A stretch of 64,000 nucleotides of DNA from Corallium rubrum (GCA_964035015.1 OZ036006.1:1745269-1809268); one strand, 5' to 3'. Numbered from the stretch's first letter, positions 1 to 10,882 are shown. The notes: a model not told the origin generated them from the sequence alone. Made by a program: numbers and translations.

Positions 1-194
1 CAACAAATTGATGTTTGATATTTAAAGTGACTTGAATTTAGCATAGAACTGATATACATGCACTGACTAGCGTCTGCTTAAATTTAGTGATGAGTTGTTA
101 TCAAAGAAGAGCTTGCTATAACGTCGTTCGTCTTCGTAAATGTAGTCGGTTCGACTCGTTCGAGCAGTACAATATACGATATACAATATACGAT

Positions 195-335
195 AGCAAG
201 GTTGGATATATTGCCAAAACATGGAATGTAGAAGTCTAACGTTTCGACATTTCTCTCTGACGAAGGGCTTTCGCTGGAAACGTTAGATTCCTACGTTCCC
301 TGGTTCAGCAGTATATCCATATTTCAATTCGATTT
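195..335. repeat. Imperfect inverted repeat around a ctgacga...gaaacg core
   Basis: The arm ggaatgtagaagtctaacg is matched in reverse by cgttagattcctacgttcc, with ctgacgaagggctttcgctggaaacg (257-282) in the loop region. Such ctganga...gaaacgtt cores are frequent in terminal repeats of Penelope-like retroelements; that family assignment is from memory. No coding part of such an element is adjacent. Confidence 0.4.
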
Positions 336-1736
336 GTGTTTCAACATTGCCTACGCAGGACACTACTTTGATCTCACCGTTTGACTCAATTAAGTGTGTT
401 AATTTTAGCATGTTACTGAGATGTTGTGTGGTAAAGTATATCGGTTTCAATGTTTATTAAACCTAAGAGAACTAAAGTGTGTGATATTGTTGTTTATGAG
501 TTAATTAAATTATGTTTGCAAGTACTCTGGTCTTAAAGAGTCAATTACAATTCGTTTATATACCTAGTAGTTCTTAGATGCATGCTCAATTAGTGTATTT
601 TAGCGGTCGTTGAGATGTTGTGTGGTTAGGAGAACTAGTGTATAATATTCTAGTTTATAAAGATGATAACTTTCTCCATCAACTCTGCAAAATATAGAGA
701 TATTTATTTCATAGATAGTGTGTCAAATGTGAAAGTGAATAAGAGATTATCCCATGATAACAAAAACACAGACTATATTTCACATCAACATGCAGTAAAT
801 CCTATGGAGATATTTATTTCATGGACACTATGTGAAAAAAGTGAAAGTGAATCACATGTTTTAGGAGTTTTTTTGAATGCTTGCATGGTGAAAATTGTAA
901 TAAAAGAAGAATCTGTGGTAACACCAGGTGACACCACACCAGAGCAAATGCCAACATCGTGCTGGCTCACGTCATGTAAACAAAAACAACTAAACAATCA
1001 GAATCGCGTAAGAACACAATGACGAAGTTACTTGCCTACGTTTATTCTAAAATTAAATATTAAAAGAGAATTTTACGGCGCGTAACATTCAAAACTGCAC
1101 TATAGTGATCGTAGCAACATTAATTCATAACAAGACGCCCGGGTCAGCCGTTCACATGGGTTACTGGCAAAGCGCGGAGGTCTCCTCCATATAATTTGAT
1201 ATATTTCTCAACGTCTAAATGCATTTAAAAGGTATGATGAATGTCCAAACTAGACAAAAATGCTAAAATATAAAGGTCTTGAGTAGGGGACCAAAACAAA
1301 AATGTTGTTTGAATCTGAGAAAATTTTGCTTTGAGTAGTGTAAATATGGCGGAGTATCGTATCTACAGTGTACATTTATAATCACAGAAAATTTGTACCT
1401 TTGAATTTGTTTCTCAATCTCCAAATGCAGTTAAAAAGCATGTTGACTGATTAAGTTCGACAATAAAGCTAAAATAAAGAAGTATTGAGTAGGGAACTAA
1501 AACGAAACATTTTTGAACGCTTTTTACAAAAAAAATGTGACATCGAAAAAAATCTCCCCTTAATAAATAAAATAAAATTTTCTTTTAGGAGAAACAATGG
1601 GAAGAACGAGCAAAAAAACTACAAAAGTAAAAGGTACAAAAGCAAAAGGTACCAAGTCTGGCAAAAGGTACAGTACTACATTTTGGAAGAACAAGCAACA
1701 AGTGCAGACATACACAATATATATATATTACATACA

Positions 1737-1864
1737 CATATAATTTCAAGAGGGACTTTTATTTAAACTTTTTTCTATAACGTTTCTTCAGGTGGAAGAA
1801 GGGGCTAGCCCCCCAAACGTTGATATAGAAAAGTTTAAATAAAAGTTCCTCTTGAAATTATATA
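1737..1864. repeat. Hairpin element, about 50 bp arms
   Basis: The left arm (about 1739-1783) and right arm (about 1813-1863) are near-perfect reverse complements: tttcaagagggacttttat on the left answers ataaaagttcctcttgaaa on the right. Both end in aacgttt or aaacgtt next to the GC-rich loop. It is a small fold-back or MITE-type repeat without coding capacity. Confidence 0.6.
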
Positions 1865-1901
1865 CGTTTGCTGGAACAAATTGCTGAATGCTGGCTCTTA
1901 T

Positions 1902-1906
<5 letters not shown>

Positions 1907-1951
<45 letters not shown>
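1907..1951. repeat. (TA)n microsatellite
   Basis: An uninterrupted alternating TA run of about 45 bases. Confidence 0.95.
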
Positions 1952-1953
<2 letters not shown>

Positions 1954-2239
1954 GCAGCGTCACGTGCTAGGTATAAATATCGTAAACGACCTCGGTCTTC
2001 CATCTGAGTTCTAGTCGGTCAATAGTGACCAAATCGCAGTTTCATTTACGCCCACATGCAAATTAGTTTCCAATTCAATTTGGGCCCCTGTGCAAATTAC
2101 ATCTTGTCCATTAAAGCATAACGGGGAAGATAACATAGCCTGGGACTGTTTTTTCATGTTTGGAATACATTACTTTTAGGTACCACTTTTGGGATTATTA
2201 GTCGTTTGCATCCCGACTCAGATCGTATGTCCAGTCGAA

Positions 2240-2330
2240 ACTCCGATTTGGTCTATATGGTTAGAACGTCTGGCTAGTTTCTCGGAAGGTTGTGGGTTCG
2301 AGTTCCGTCTGGGAATCAGAGTTTTCTGAG
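2240..2330 (+). repeat. tRNA-like segment, probable SINE head
   Basis: The segment contains tatatggttagaacg, like an A box, and gggttcgagttccg, a good RNA polymerase III B box with a T-loop; the T stem gtggg/tccgt pairs with wobbles. I could not fold a convincing anticodon arm or acceptor stem, so it is more likely a tRNA-derived SINE or relic than a working tRNA gene. Confidence 0.35.
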
Positions 2331-2423
2331 TTTAAACATATATATAATAACAGCTAGTTCTAGTGTACAACAAAAACTAACAAACTGCCTATTAAAAATT
2401 ATATTCTCTCTATGTTTTAAGGC

Positions 2424-2764
2424 CGGGTAACTACAAATTACAGACGGGCGATATAATAAGAAACATTCCAGGAACAAGTGAATGTACTCCTAAAGGAGCA
2501 CGCTCTTGGAAAGATTTCAAGAATAAAGAGACAAAAGAAGAAAATAAGACGTGCCAGAAATATAGATGTATGGAAACAAACGTCCTAGGAGCGCATGTAG
2601 AAGTTGAAGGGAAAGAAGGCGACGTTTATATTTCCTACCTATGCCCAACTCATAACTCTGCCTCCAACGAAGAAGGGATGAGAGCAACATCCGGCACAAC
2701 ATTAGCAAAAGTTACGAAGCGGGATACTAAAGGAGGGAAACAGTGTTCCTCAAAATGCCGTTGA
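2424..2764 (+). CDS. Probable terminal exon of a small C/H metal-site domain protein
   Basis: An open frame runs from about 2424 to a stop at 2762-2764, well upstream of the only in-frame ATG (2570), so it reads as a 3' exon. A pyrimidine-rich tract ending ttttaag at about 2423 could be the splice acceptor (phase 2). The product contains RSWKDF, then C-x4-C, GAHV, a VYISYLCPTHN segment and SNEEGM, and ends in a basic tail with two cysteines. The spacing C-x4-C ... H ... C-x2-H suggests a treble-clef or zinc-ribbon-like fold. I recall GAHV plus YI-x-P-x-C-x2-HN in small uncharacterised proteins of many organisms, but I know no function for it. Upstream exons are not identified. It could also be a pseudo-exon; no frame lesion is visible. 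Confidence 0.45.
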
Positions 2765-2959
2765 TATTCTTTACGTATATATTGTGTTAAAGTTACAAAA
2801 ATGAACAAAGTTCTTTCATTGCGTGTAATGCCATAATATATCATGGACTAAATAAATTTAATTTAATTTCACTTGTATAGAGTAGATTTTTTTTACAACT
2901 TGTCGTTTCCTCTGTCGTGTGAAATTTGTTATTAATGCGAAGTAACTGCATACTAATAA

Positions 2960-3160
2960 TAATAGTTCTTATTATATGCATGACAAAATTACTGCAATCT
3001 GATTGGCTAAGAGGAGTGCAATTATATCGTTAATTATATATCCTTCTGTAATCAGGCCCAAATACTGCAATTTCATTGGTTTAGAGAAGTGCGATTTGAG
3101 CATTAATTGCACTCTCCGGAGTGCAAATTAATGTTACCATGGTAACAGTGGTAAAAAATA
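2960..3160. repeat. MITE-like repeat (tgcaatt family)
   Basis: The phrase atatgcatgacaaaattactg followed by tctgattggctaagaggagtgcaatt recurs in this window at about 11888-11945 and, inverted, at about 22630-22700. A near-perfect palindrome attaattgcactc/gagtgcaaattaat lies near 3102-3133. Non-coding. Confidence 0.5.
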
Positions 3161-3439
3161 AAATTAGAAATGGCGGCGTATTTTCAAATTGAAAGATTTT
3201 GACTTTTCCAACGACTGGTGGAACACTTTCAACTGAAAATTTCATGTAAATATTTGAAGATCAATACAGGTAACATCTGCTCACCATAAGTGAAACTGTT
3301 TGTTGTCCAGTTGTACCGGAACAAGATGTTTTCAAACGCGCAAATTACTACGAAGTGTACGACAAGGATTGACACTTCAGGTAATTGTAAATTGTCAGGA
3401 ATATTATTCATTTCCTGTTACTGTAAATATATTAGCATA

Positions 3440-3640
3440 TAAGTCGAGATAACCTTGTAAATAATTATTCACTCTGAAGATGTTGCAGGATTAGCAACGA
3501 AACGTTAGTTTTAATAAAAATTTGAAATAACTCATGTCTCTTTCAATATGGGGCTTTTTAAAATTATATGCTGGGCTTTAATATTCCTGACAAGATTACG
3601 CTTTCCGCCTGGTTCGTCTATTGCTACAATTGTAAATTGG
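3440..3640 (+). repeat. Retroelement terminal fragment with hammerhead-like core
   Basis: At 3474-3506 the sequence reads ctgaaga, t, gttgc, a 7-base loop, gcaac, gaaa, cgtt, i.e. a small stem flanked by the invariant halves of a hammerhead-type core. Downstream ttccgcctggttcgtct is shared with related fragments at 15220-15360, 21170-21300 and 51640-51770. The element type (Penelope-like) is inferred from these cores; no reverse transcriptase is attached. Confidence 0.4.
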
Positions 3641-3819
3641 TTTTGAAGTTTGTGATTACTTATAGTTAGTTGCCAGAAAGAAAAATTAATTCACTGCTTT
3701 GAATAACGTTTTAAGATTGTCTGTGGTTGTACGGCCAATAAACATTCAAATTAAGACAAAAATTTTTGACTGTAATTAAGATAGATATCGTAATTTTGTC
3801 ATGCATATAATAAACAAGT

Positions 3820-4935
3820 AACTAGAAATACATAAATGCAACAACCCCTCGCCTGCTTTTATATGCTTTTTGAAATACACCCCACACACCCCACCTTCCA
3901 ATTAAAATAAGCACTCCTGATATAATTCCTCAGGATAATTACAGAATTTGTGATTATGATGACTAAAATGAAAGTTGAACATATCAAAGGAAAACTTACA
4001 GATTTCATATTAAACTCTGGTTGTAAAAATATATTGTTTTTAGCCATTTAGAAGGTTTCCAAACCATAACTTTTATGTTTTGCAATGGCAGGATTAAAAG
4101 TTAACAGCTCAAAAACTACATTTATAATAGGAGATAAAAACAACAGACAACCTATAAATTTCAGTGTGTATAATACAGGACAAAAGAAAATGGACAAACA
4201 AAGCCTATGAGTATTTATGATAAGTGCTTGCAATTAAGTCAATGAAAAACATCACGTCCACAGTAGCAAAGGGGAAGCACGAAAACGTGAAGCTGTATAC
4301 TGCTTAATGGGTAAAGCAAAAACTTGAAAACAACATATTAAAGGACAAGGTATAAAACTTTATATGATAGTTGCTAGATTATAAAGTTTACAGTAACTGA
4401 CGAGTGCCTAAAAGGGTTCCATTTAAAAGTCTTGCCGTTCTTGGCGTTTACAGAATATATTAATGAATAAATGCCGATTACAATCAGCAAAATAAATAAA
4501 AACAAATGCCCTACCGTCAACTTTAACATGATATTGAGACCACTGAGTGACCTGTGACCACAAACACTACAATTGAGATCGAGTTTTTGTTTACCATACG
4601 TTTGGTTTCTTCAGGTTTTCTGGTTTCTCTTCAAGATATATTAAACCGGCTGTTTGTATCCTTCTTTTATTCGTTGTTCTGCTTCTTTTCGTTTAAAACG
4701 AAACCATCTGAAACTATTTTGTTTCGCAAAATATGGAAATAACTATAAGTTTGCTTCAAAGCTAGTCACCAGTGCCCAATTATTTTTACCGCGTGACACC
4801 CTACGACGTATATATATAAACCATTTCCAGATTTTGTCTCCCTTGCTTTTTCTACACGCGTGTAAAGTGGACTCCACGCATGTCGAGATTAGCACCCTCA
4901 CCCGGGCTCCGGGTCTTTGGCCCTACGCCCGGGCT
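3820..4935 (+). repeat. Diverged repeat, inverted partner at 46.5-47.8 kb
   Basis: Its left end (actagaaatacat then caacaacccctcgcc) reappears in reverse at about 47740-47820. Its interior (ttcaagatatattaaaccgg) reappears near 46840. Its right end (gcaccctcacccgggctcc) reappears near 46510-46545. The two copies are clearly diverged and the second has gained a 28 bp minisatellite. Short open frames inside carry no recognisable motif, so I treat the whole as a non-coding repeat or decayed element. Confidence 0.45.
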
Positions 4936-4940
4936 CGGGG

Positions 4941-5099
4941 ATCATATGATTTTGCTCATGCAATTAATGATTTTACACTACTCGTGATATTTGAAAATTG
5001 AGCCAAATTGCACTCGCCTACGGCTCGTGCAATTTTGGATCAATTTTCAAATATCACTCGTAGTGTAAAATCATTAATTGCACTCGCTATCATATGATT
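4941..5099. repeat. Fold-back MITE, about 159 bp
   Basis: Both ends carry tcatatgat, and long arms answer each other: tgcaattaatgattttacac on the left and gtgtaaaatcattaattgca on the right, continuing through atatttgaaaattga/tcaattttcaaatat. The loop carries cgcctacggc. Non-coding. Confidence 0.7.
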
Positions 5100-5507
5100 A
5101 CCTATCCTAATCGAGAATTAAGTTTACAAGCAAGACTCGAGTTTGTTAAATATCTTTAACTCTTTCCGGGCGGCATCCGATTCTCAAGTTTTATATAAAT
5201 TACTCTAACGCCAGACGATTTTACTCGTCATAGGGAAAACCACTGATTTCTACATTCTACATTCTATATAACTGGATTGCTCATCTGGCTCCAAAAATGA
5301 AGTACCAAGATGGGCACCACGAAAACTTTGTATGTTTTCGTAGCACGAAAAGAGACGAAAAGAGCTACATTAAGACATTTTTTGTCAGCCAGAGTAGTCA
5401 GTCACACAATATTTCGTGAAGTGTCCGCTACTGTTAATAAACAGCATTTTTTATGTATACTCAATTTAATACTTAATGGAAACTTAGAAAACAGTAGTTG
5501 TTTTTAT

Positions 5508-5650
5508 GTTGCAGTTGTTCTTGTCGTTGCTGTTGTCGTTGTTGTCGCCGCTGGTGTTGATGTTGGTTTTGTTGGTGTTGGTGTTAGTGTTGTTGTTGCT
5601 GCTGCTGTTTTTGTTGTTGCTATGGATGTTATCATGGTCGTCGTTGTCAT
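5508..5650 (+). repeat. Degenerate GTT/GTC triplet repeat
   Basis: Imperfect trinucleotide repeat gttgttgtcgttgctg and variants. The open frame it creates translates to valine/alanine-rich low-complexity sequence and is not called as a gene. Confidence 0.85.
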
Positions 5651-5679
5651 TTTCCTGGTTTATGTGACGATCGTCAACT

Positions 5680-6430
5680 AGAAGAAAAATTCACAAACTT
5701 ACATTATATTATAAGATTGTAAATAACCTTAGTCCAAGTTATCTTAAGGAATTACTCTCTCCTCAAGTTTGTGAAAGGTCACAATATTTTCTAAGAACCT
5801 CCTTAAACTTTTCTTTTTTTCCTAGTCGAACTGAATGTTTTAAAAAATCTTTTTTCCCTTCTGCAACTAGATTGTGGAATAGTATTAGCACTGAGACACG
5901 TTTTTTAGATTCAATTGGTTGTTTTAAGAAATCTTTAATGTCCATTTTTGATATACCAAATTCAAATGTTATTTACAATTTTGCTAACGATAGGTTTTCT
6001 TCCGTTCTCTATACTCGTTTGCGCTTGGGTGTATGTGCACTCAATTATTACTTATTTAGAATAGGTTGCAAAGTATCCTCTGCGTGTATATGTGGGCTTC
6101 ACATGCACCGAGACTATAAAGCATTATTTTCTTCACTGTCCAATTTTTGCTGTCCAAAGACGGAAACTGCTCTCCTCTGCTGCCCAGATACTTGCTGATG
6201 AGTGGTCAAAAATGACTGAAGATCAAATTGTGCAAATATTCTTATTTGGTTCACCTTCATTATCATTGGAATCAAATAATGAAATTTTTCTCATGTTCAG
6301 TTATATATCATTGAATCGAATCGTTTTTGTTCTAGTGATTCTTGACAGCCATCGGTATTTTCTCATTTTTCTTTCCTTCTTCCTTACTTTTTTTTATACA
6401 TTCACATATAGCCGTGAAACAAATATATAG
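5680..6430 (+). pseudogene. LINE ORF2 C-terminal remnant (CR1/L2-like)
   Basis: The translated frame from about 5680 reads KIVNNLSPSYLKELL, later FFPSATRLWNSI, RFSSVLYTRLRLG and then, after a frameshift near 6100, ETIKHYFLHCPIF. This order is typical of the extreme C-terminus of non-LTR retrotransposon polyproteins, with a Cys/His knuckle just before the end. The reverse transcriptase and endonuclease domains are absent: the copy is 5'-truncated, as is usual for LINEs. The frame break makes it non-functional. It lies directly after the GTT repeat and ends around 6430 in AT-rich sequence. Exact clade is uncertain. Confidence 0.7.
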
Positions 6431-6883
6431 CAATGTATAACTAGAAGTTTTTATCAAAAGTGAAGTGTTGCGAGTTGCTAGTAAAATACTTGTTATCGTC
6501 CGAAGCATTTTCAATTAAAGAGCTTAAGCATGCGACGTTTTCCTCAACATGGACGTCACACTTACTTCTCTTTAATAAATCAATATCTTCCAGCGCCAAA
6601 CAATGCCAACTTGCCAAGAAAAATCCTCGAGGAAGAAAGACAACGCGGTGTAGCGTAGCGCACAATTTAATAATGCCTGCCGCTGATCGGTAGACATTGC
6701 GTACCATACCGAAGATCATCGCCCACGAAATCCTAAGAATCGAGTTTGTGAACGCATATAAACTCGGTCCAGACCTCGTCAAGATTAGTGAGCTGCGAGC
6801 CGTAGCGCGTGCGTTCTTGGGGCAAACTTTAATTTATTAAATAAAATATGTTTAAATAAAAATTCTCTTTCTCTCCAGGACCA
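6431..6883. other. Unassigned stretch, higher GC
   Basis: It is richer in GC than its surroundings and open on both strands for short distances (minus 6441-6782, plus 6460-6693). Neither translation shows a motif I recognise. It lies 3' of the GPCR at 6884-7882 and could be 3' UTR, an isolated exon or an old insertion. Confidence 0.3.
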
Positions 6884-7882
6884 TCATATATTTCGTTTTG
6901 GCGTTTTGCAGCATACAATCTTCAACTTCTTTATGAGTCCACGAAACAATGATTTGTCGCAAAGGACATAAATAAAAGGATTGACACAAGACGAACCAAA
7001 GTAGAAAACCGCTGTAATCCAGAATCCATGAATAACGTTATATTTTTTTGTGAACAATGAAATAAATCTTTGAACTTGTATGGGAACGTTGGACACTGCA
7101 AACACAATAACAATAATCATGCTCGTAACAACGGCCTTGGTGTTTCGTGCTTGCTTTACTTTAGCCATTGAGGCGGTTGTGAAGTCTTCACGGCTATTAC
7201 TGAGAGACAATGTACATGACTGTTGAATATCTTTAGAATGTATGAACAGGGAACGGCACAACTTGGCATAGAGCAGAGCCAGCGACACGATTGGAATAAC
7301 GTATTGAACAAACGGAAGGGAATAACCGTATAGATCGTAAAGAAAAATACCATACCAACTTTCTAGGCAAAAATCACCTACATGTTGCAAAGAAAGGAAA
7401 TACGGGACTTGCAGAAGTAATGCAAAGGAGTATATTAATAGAACAATACAGAAAAGACGTTTGCGGCTCATGGGATGATTGAAAGGCTTGACGACTGTTT
7501 TGTAACGAAGAACGCCAATCAAAGCTAAGAAGTATATCTCTGATGTGTAAAACCAATAGTGCAACGTCAACCATACTTTGCAAACAGTTTCCCAATGTGT
7601 CGCGAGAAAATCGTATCCCCAAGGAATCATTTGCCATTCTATGATGGAACTAAGAAGAAGAGCAATGTCACACAGCGCCAGTTGGGAGACAACGAGATAA
7701 TAGTTGTTACGAAGACGTCGCTCGCTGAGAACAGCGAAGATAACAAGGCCATTTCCTGCTAAGCCAAAAATCTCAATGACAGCATAAGCGATGGATATTG
7801 CCAAATCCACGGTGAAAGAAAAATAATCTTTTTCAGTACCAGACGCGGCAACCTCGTCCACGATGCTACTATTATTTTTCAT
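6884..7882 (-). CDS. Rhodopsin-class (class A) orphan GPCR, intact
   Basis: Uninterrupted 332-residue frame, a normal length for a compact class A receptor, with seven hydrophobic segments. Landmarks: GN at residues 43-44 (TM1), LALCD ending at D72 (TM2), C101 before TM3 and C172 in extracellular loop 2 (expected disulphide), a proline in TM5 (P197), SNVP at 264-267 where most relatives have CWxP, and NPFIY at 301-305 (TM7). The DRY motif is replaced by LRY (125-127), so the acidic residue is missing. N-terminal N-x-S/T sites and a Lys/Cys-rich tail are visible. It should act in the plasma membrane and signal through G proteins; the ligand cannot be read. It is intronless and clearly distinct from the other GPCRs in this window. 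The first ATG was used because the hydrophilic N-terminus precedes TM1. Confidence 0.9.
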   Translation of the reverse strand: MKNNSSIVDEVAASGTEKDYFSFTVDLAISIAYAVIEIFGLAGNGLVIFAVLSERRLRNNYYLVVSQLALCDIALLLSSIIEWQMIPWGYDFLATHWETVCKVWLTLHYWFYTSEIYFLALIGVLRYKTVVKPFNHPMSRKRLFCIVLLIYSFALLLQVPYFLSLQHVGDFCLESWYGIFLYDLYGYSLPFVQYVIPIVSLALLYAKLCRSLFIHSKDIQQSCTLSLSNSREDFTTASMAKVKQARNTKAVVTSMIIVIVFAVSNVPIQVQRFISLFTKKYNVIHGFWITAVFYFGSSCVNPFIYVLCDKSLFRGLIKKLKIVCCKTPKRNI

Positions 7883-8146
7883 TTTAAAAGTGACTTAAAT
7901 ATGCTACAATTTTCTTCCTTCAAATAATGTAAACAGTTCTCCTTAGATATAGAGTCGATGTTGTCAAAGTTTCTCGTTATAATAAAGGTCAGTAGTGCCT
8001 GACACGTTTTTCATTAAGAGTTTAATTTAAGTATTTACTCATGGATTTCATTACATGGTTATTCAAATCAAAAAATATTTTGGCATTCAGCTATTCACTA
8101 TACATAGACTCATATCCGTAATATCGTATTTGGGGTTAAAGGCAGT
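7883..8146. other. Upstream region of the 6.9-7.9 kb GPCR
   Basis: AT-rich non-coding sequence 5' of the minus-strand GPCR. I see no clear TATA box and no other feature. Confidence 0.4.
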
Positions 8147-8730
8147 TTAAGGTCTTCGTTTAAGGTTGCAAGTTCATTTCGGTAAAGCGCTCTTAATTCG
8201 TCAGAATTTATGCCACAAATATGAAAGACATCGTTAGAAAGCTATTAATTTGTAGAATATACAATGTTGTCTTTGATTTTGCGGTAAACACAAACCAATA
8301 ATAGTTGTGAATTTTTTAATTAAAACCAGAGGGCTTCAATCGGGGTGACTCAAGTAAAAATCGTTTTATTTTGTTCAAAGTTTAATTCCAATAAATTGCC
8401 AGCAAAACGGTGTCAGCGTTTTTTTATGTCGAGTTTTGCTTATTTTATTCATGACCAAAGTTGAAAATGCTGTTTTTCGACCAACATTCGAACAAAATAA
8501 GTCAAAAAATCGAAACCAGGCAATAAATAAAAAACGCTGACACCGTTTTGCTTGGAAATTTATCTGGGAATCAAACTGCGAAAAAGAAATTTGAAATTTG
8601 TTAAGTCGCCCCGAGTGAAGCCCTCTGTTACATTATTGGTTTGTGTTTATCGCCAAATGAAATACAACATTGTATTCTACAAATTAATAGATTTCTAACG
8701 ATATCTACGGAAACCTTAATGAGACCTTAA
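8147..8730. mobile_element. Fold-back element FB1, dispersed older copy
   Basis: A long inverted repeat flanked by TTAA (8147-8150 and 8727-8730), starting ggtcttcg and ending gagacc. Its arms contain aagcgctcttaattcgtcag and the answering sequences around acaaaccaataatagttgtg. The middle carries aacggtgtcagcg and its complement. It is a diverged relative of the three FB1 copies at 40501-41197, 42259-42952 and 44905-45595. No coding capacity. Confidence 0.75.
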
Positions 8731-9202
8731 GTAACCCGTTGTTATTTTGCTCCGTGTTATATGTCTGTGAGATATAAAGTCTACCAAACTAAATATATAA
8801 AATATATATGTCAAATATAGTAGCACATTGAAATATTTGTCAAATATAGTGGCTGCTATCAATTGTTACACGATGTTAGTAATAGCGTTTAAATTTTGAC
8901 TTATTTCCGTGCTTTCGTGATTCTTTTTAGTATTTTTCTGGAGTTCTATATTTTTTTTAATATTTTGATATTTATTGTTTATTATGCCTATAAAACGAAA
9001 ATTAAGTCTCACTTATTTGAAGCAGCATTTAAAATAACAAAGTAACATCTTTTGCAGTTTTTCATTTCCTTGCTTCGTTGTTGACATATTTTAAAGTGCT
9101 TTACTTGTGGGGTTTTAACGTATGTAAATAGAGCCGAAATAATAAGTTATTTTGTCGTTTTTAATTTAGTCAAATAGGTCCTGACATACTGGCTTCTGAA
9201 CA
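8731..9202. other. AT-rich non-coding stretch
   Basis: No gene or clear repeat structure apart from short repeats of gtcaaatatag near 8810-8850. Confidence 0.4.
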
Positions 9203-9455
9203 TGCCAATTCTCAAAAATTTCCGTCGTTCATTTTAACACCGGAACGAGTCAAGCCAAAACAACTACGTTTCGGCTTATTGATTCACAAAAACACATACA
9301 TTTGACTGACAAATCGAAATGTCGAGCTCACCCCCGTTTTCCAGTACGCACGAGAGTTCCAACTAAGAAGACAGTTGGCTTAGGTTCCTGAGTCCCAGCC
9401 CCCCCCTGCTTAAAAATGAACGACGGAAATTTTTGGCGAAAAGCCGAAATTGGCA
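9203..9455. repeat. Fold-back MITE, about 253 bp
   Basis: The left end tgccaattctcaaaaatttc followed by cgtcgttcatttt is answered on the right by aaaatgaacgacggaaattt, then ttggcg, and ends in aattggca. The right arm is longer by about 10 bases. Non-coding. Confidence 0.7.
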
Positions 9456-10449
9456 CATTTAAAGGCTTAAATCTCAGAAACTATGAAAGTAAATCAACTA
9501 GATCCCAAGGATAGTGCAAAGTTTCTAGTCAAAGATAATAACAATTTTTGCTACATGCATGGACAGAGCTGCCAGTCCCACAACCTGCCAGCCCATTTTC
9601 TTGAGCAAAGCCCAAGTTAATTTAATACAAGCCTAAACTCAGACAAACAACCCAAAATACCCAAATTACGATCGTGTGATGATTATGTTGCTAGATTCAC
9701 GTTATTGTAGCCTCGCGAATCGTCTGCCCAATCACGCGCTAAGTTCACGCAGGTACAGATACACGTAGAAGTTGAACATTCATGTTTATGGCCAGGGTTC
9801 TTCGTGCAGTAGTTTATTGAACGCCAAATCAAAATGCGAAGACAGTCTACAATCTCCAGTCTTCAGAATCTGTTGTTACTGAGCTGACGTGCAAAACTGC
9901 TCGAGCGCCACTCGTGTAAAATATAACAGACACGAACCAACAACTCTACAAACGTGAAACCGACTTCACAACATCGTCATTCGTCAACATGCCAGACCAT
10001 ATTAAAGTTTTTAATATTTATTCGCACCTTCCGCTAGACAGACAATAAATCCTTTCGTCCCGACCATATTTAATTAGCCATGCAGCTAAGCCTAGAAAGT
10101 CGTTGTTTTGAGAAGAAAATTGATCGCTCCTTTACGTTTCTCCGCCATTGCTGTATTCGCCAGTCGTAAACAAAACCACGCGTGCGCAGTGCTATTATAA
10201 TATATTCCGGGGGGAAACTTCTTCCATTCTTGGTATATTAAGATATCCACGTCTTTCAAGAAATATCCATAGATAAGGTACAAACCTGTCTGTTATCGCT
10301 CTTTAGGGCTTACGAGCTTTAAGCGACATAAATATTTGTCGTCTATGAAAGACTGATGCTAGTGTTTCACATTTTCACTGGTTTTAGCCTTTCAACTACG
10401 AGTAGGTATGTCGTTAAACTTGGTAAGTTTACCCCCCGGAAAGTTTACA
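9456..10449. other. Non-coding stretch
   Basis: No open frame above background length with recognisable motifs. GC is somewhat higher between 9690 and 10060, but I could not identify an exon. Confidence 0.35.
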
Positions 10450-10450
10450 C

Positions 10451-10582
10451 TATCTATGTATCCATGTATCTATGTATCTATGTATCTATGTATCTATGTA
10501 TCTATGTATCTATGTATCTATGTATCTATGTATCTATGTATCTATGTATCTATGTATCTATGTATCTATGTATCTATGTATC
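10451..10582 (+). repeat. Octamer microsatellite (tatctatg)n
   Basis: About 16 nearly perfect copies of the 8 bp unit tatctatg. Since 8 is not a multiple of 3, two frames show repeating MYLCIYVS-type peptides that are artefacts. Confidence 0.95.
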
Positions 10583-10699
10583 GTGTGAATTTTCGCCCCT
10601 CATCACAATACTGCAAAGTTTCTGTGAAACTTTGCACTAAAAACGGCAAAACAACTTATTAACTAACTTTTTTTGCTCTATTCAAATCCGTTAAAACCC

Positions 10700-10797
10700 A
10701 ACAAGTGATATAAGCACTTTAAGTTGTCTGCATGATATGTAAACTAAACATCTTGACGTCGCGTGTGCATAACGAGTTATCGGAGAAGATTATGTAT

Positions 10798-10882
<85 letters not shown>

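Larger units (their letters stand above)
1..2239. other. Non-coding, diverged short repeats
   Basis: I see no supportable gene. The open frames here are short and lack family motifs. The stretch holds diverged direct repeats: a phrase around gttgagatgttgtgtggt recurs near 410 and 610, gagatatttatttcat recurs near 697 and 806, and a unit ending in ttgagtaggg recurs at about 1205-1300 and 1400-1510. Two hairpins and a TA run inside it are listed separately. Confidence 0.6.

Noticed and set aside
663-1022. 119-codon plus-strand open frame
   Set aside because: Composed partly of a duplicated AT-rich phrase; no motif, unremarkable codon use.
2240-2330. Functional tRNA gene
   Set aside because: A- and B-box-like sequences are present but the acceptor and anticodon stems do not pair well.
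5310-5681. 123-codon open frame, valine-rich
   Set aside because: Created by the degenerate GTT/GTC repeat; low complexity.
6441-6782. 113-codon open frame downstream of the GPCR
   Set aside because: No motif, overlapped by an equally open frame on the other strand; kept only as an unassigned stretch.
10356-10662. Open frames with MYLCIYVS repeats
   Set aside because: Translation of the 8 bp microsatellite.
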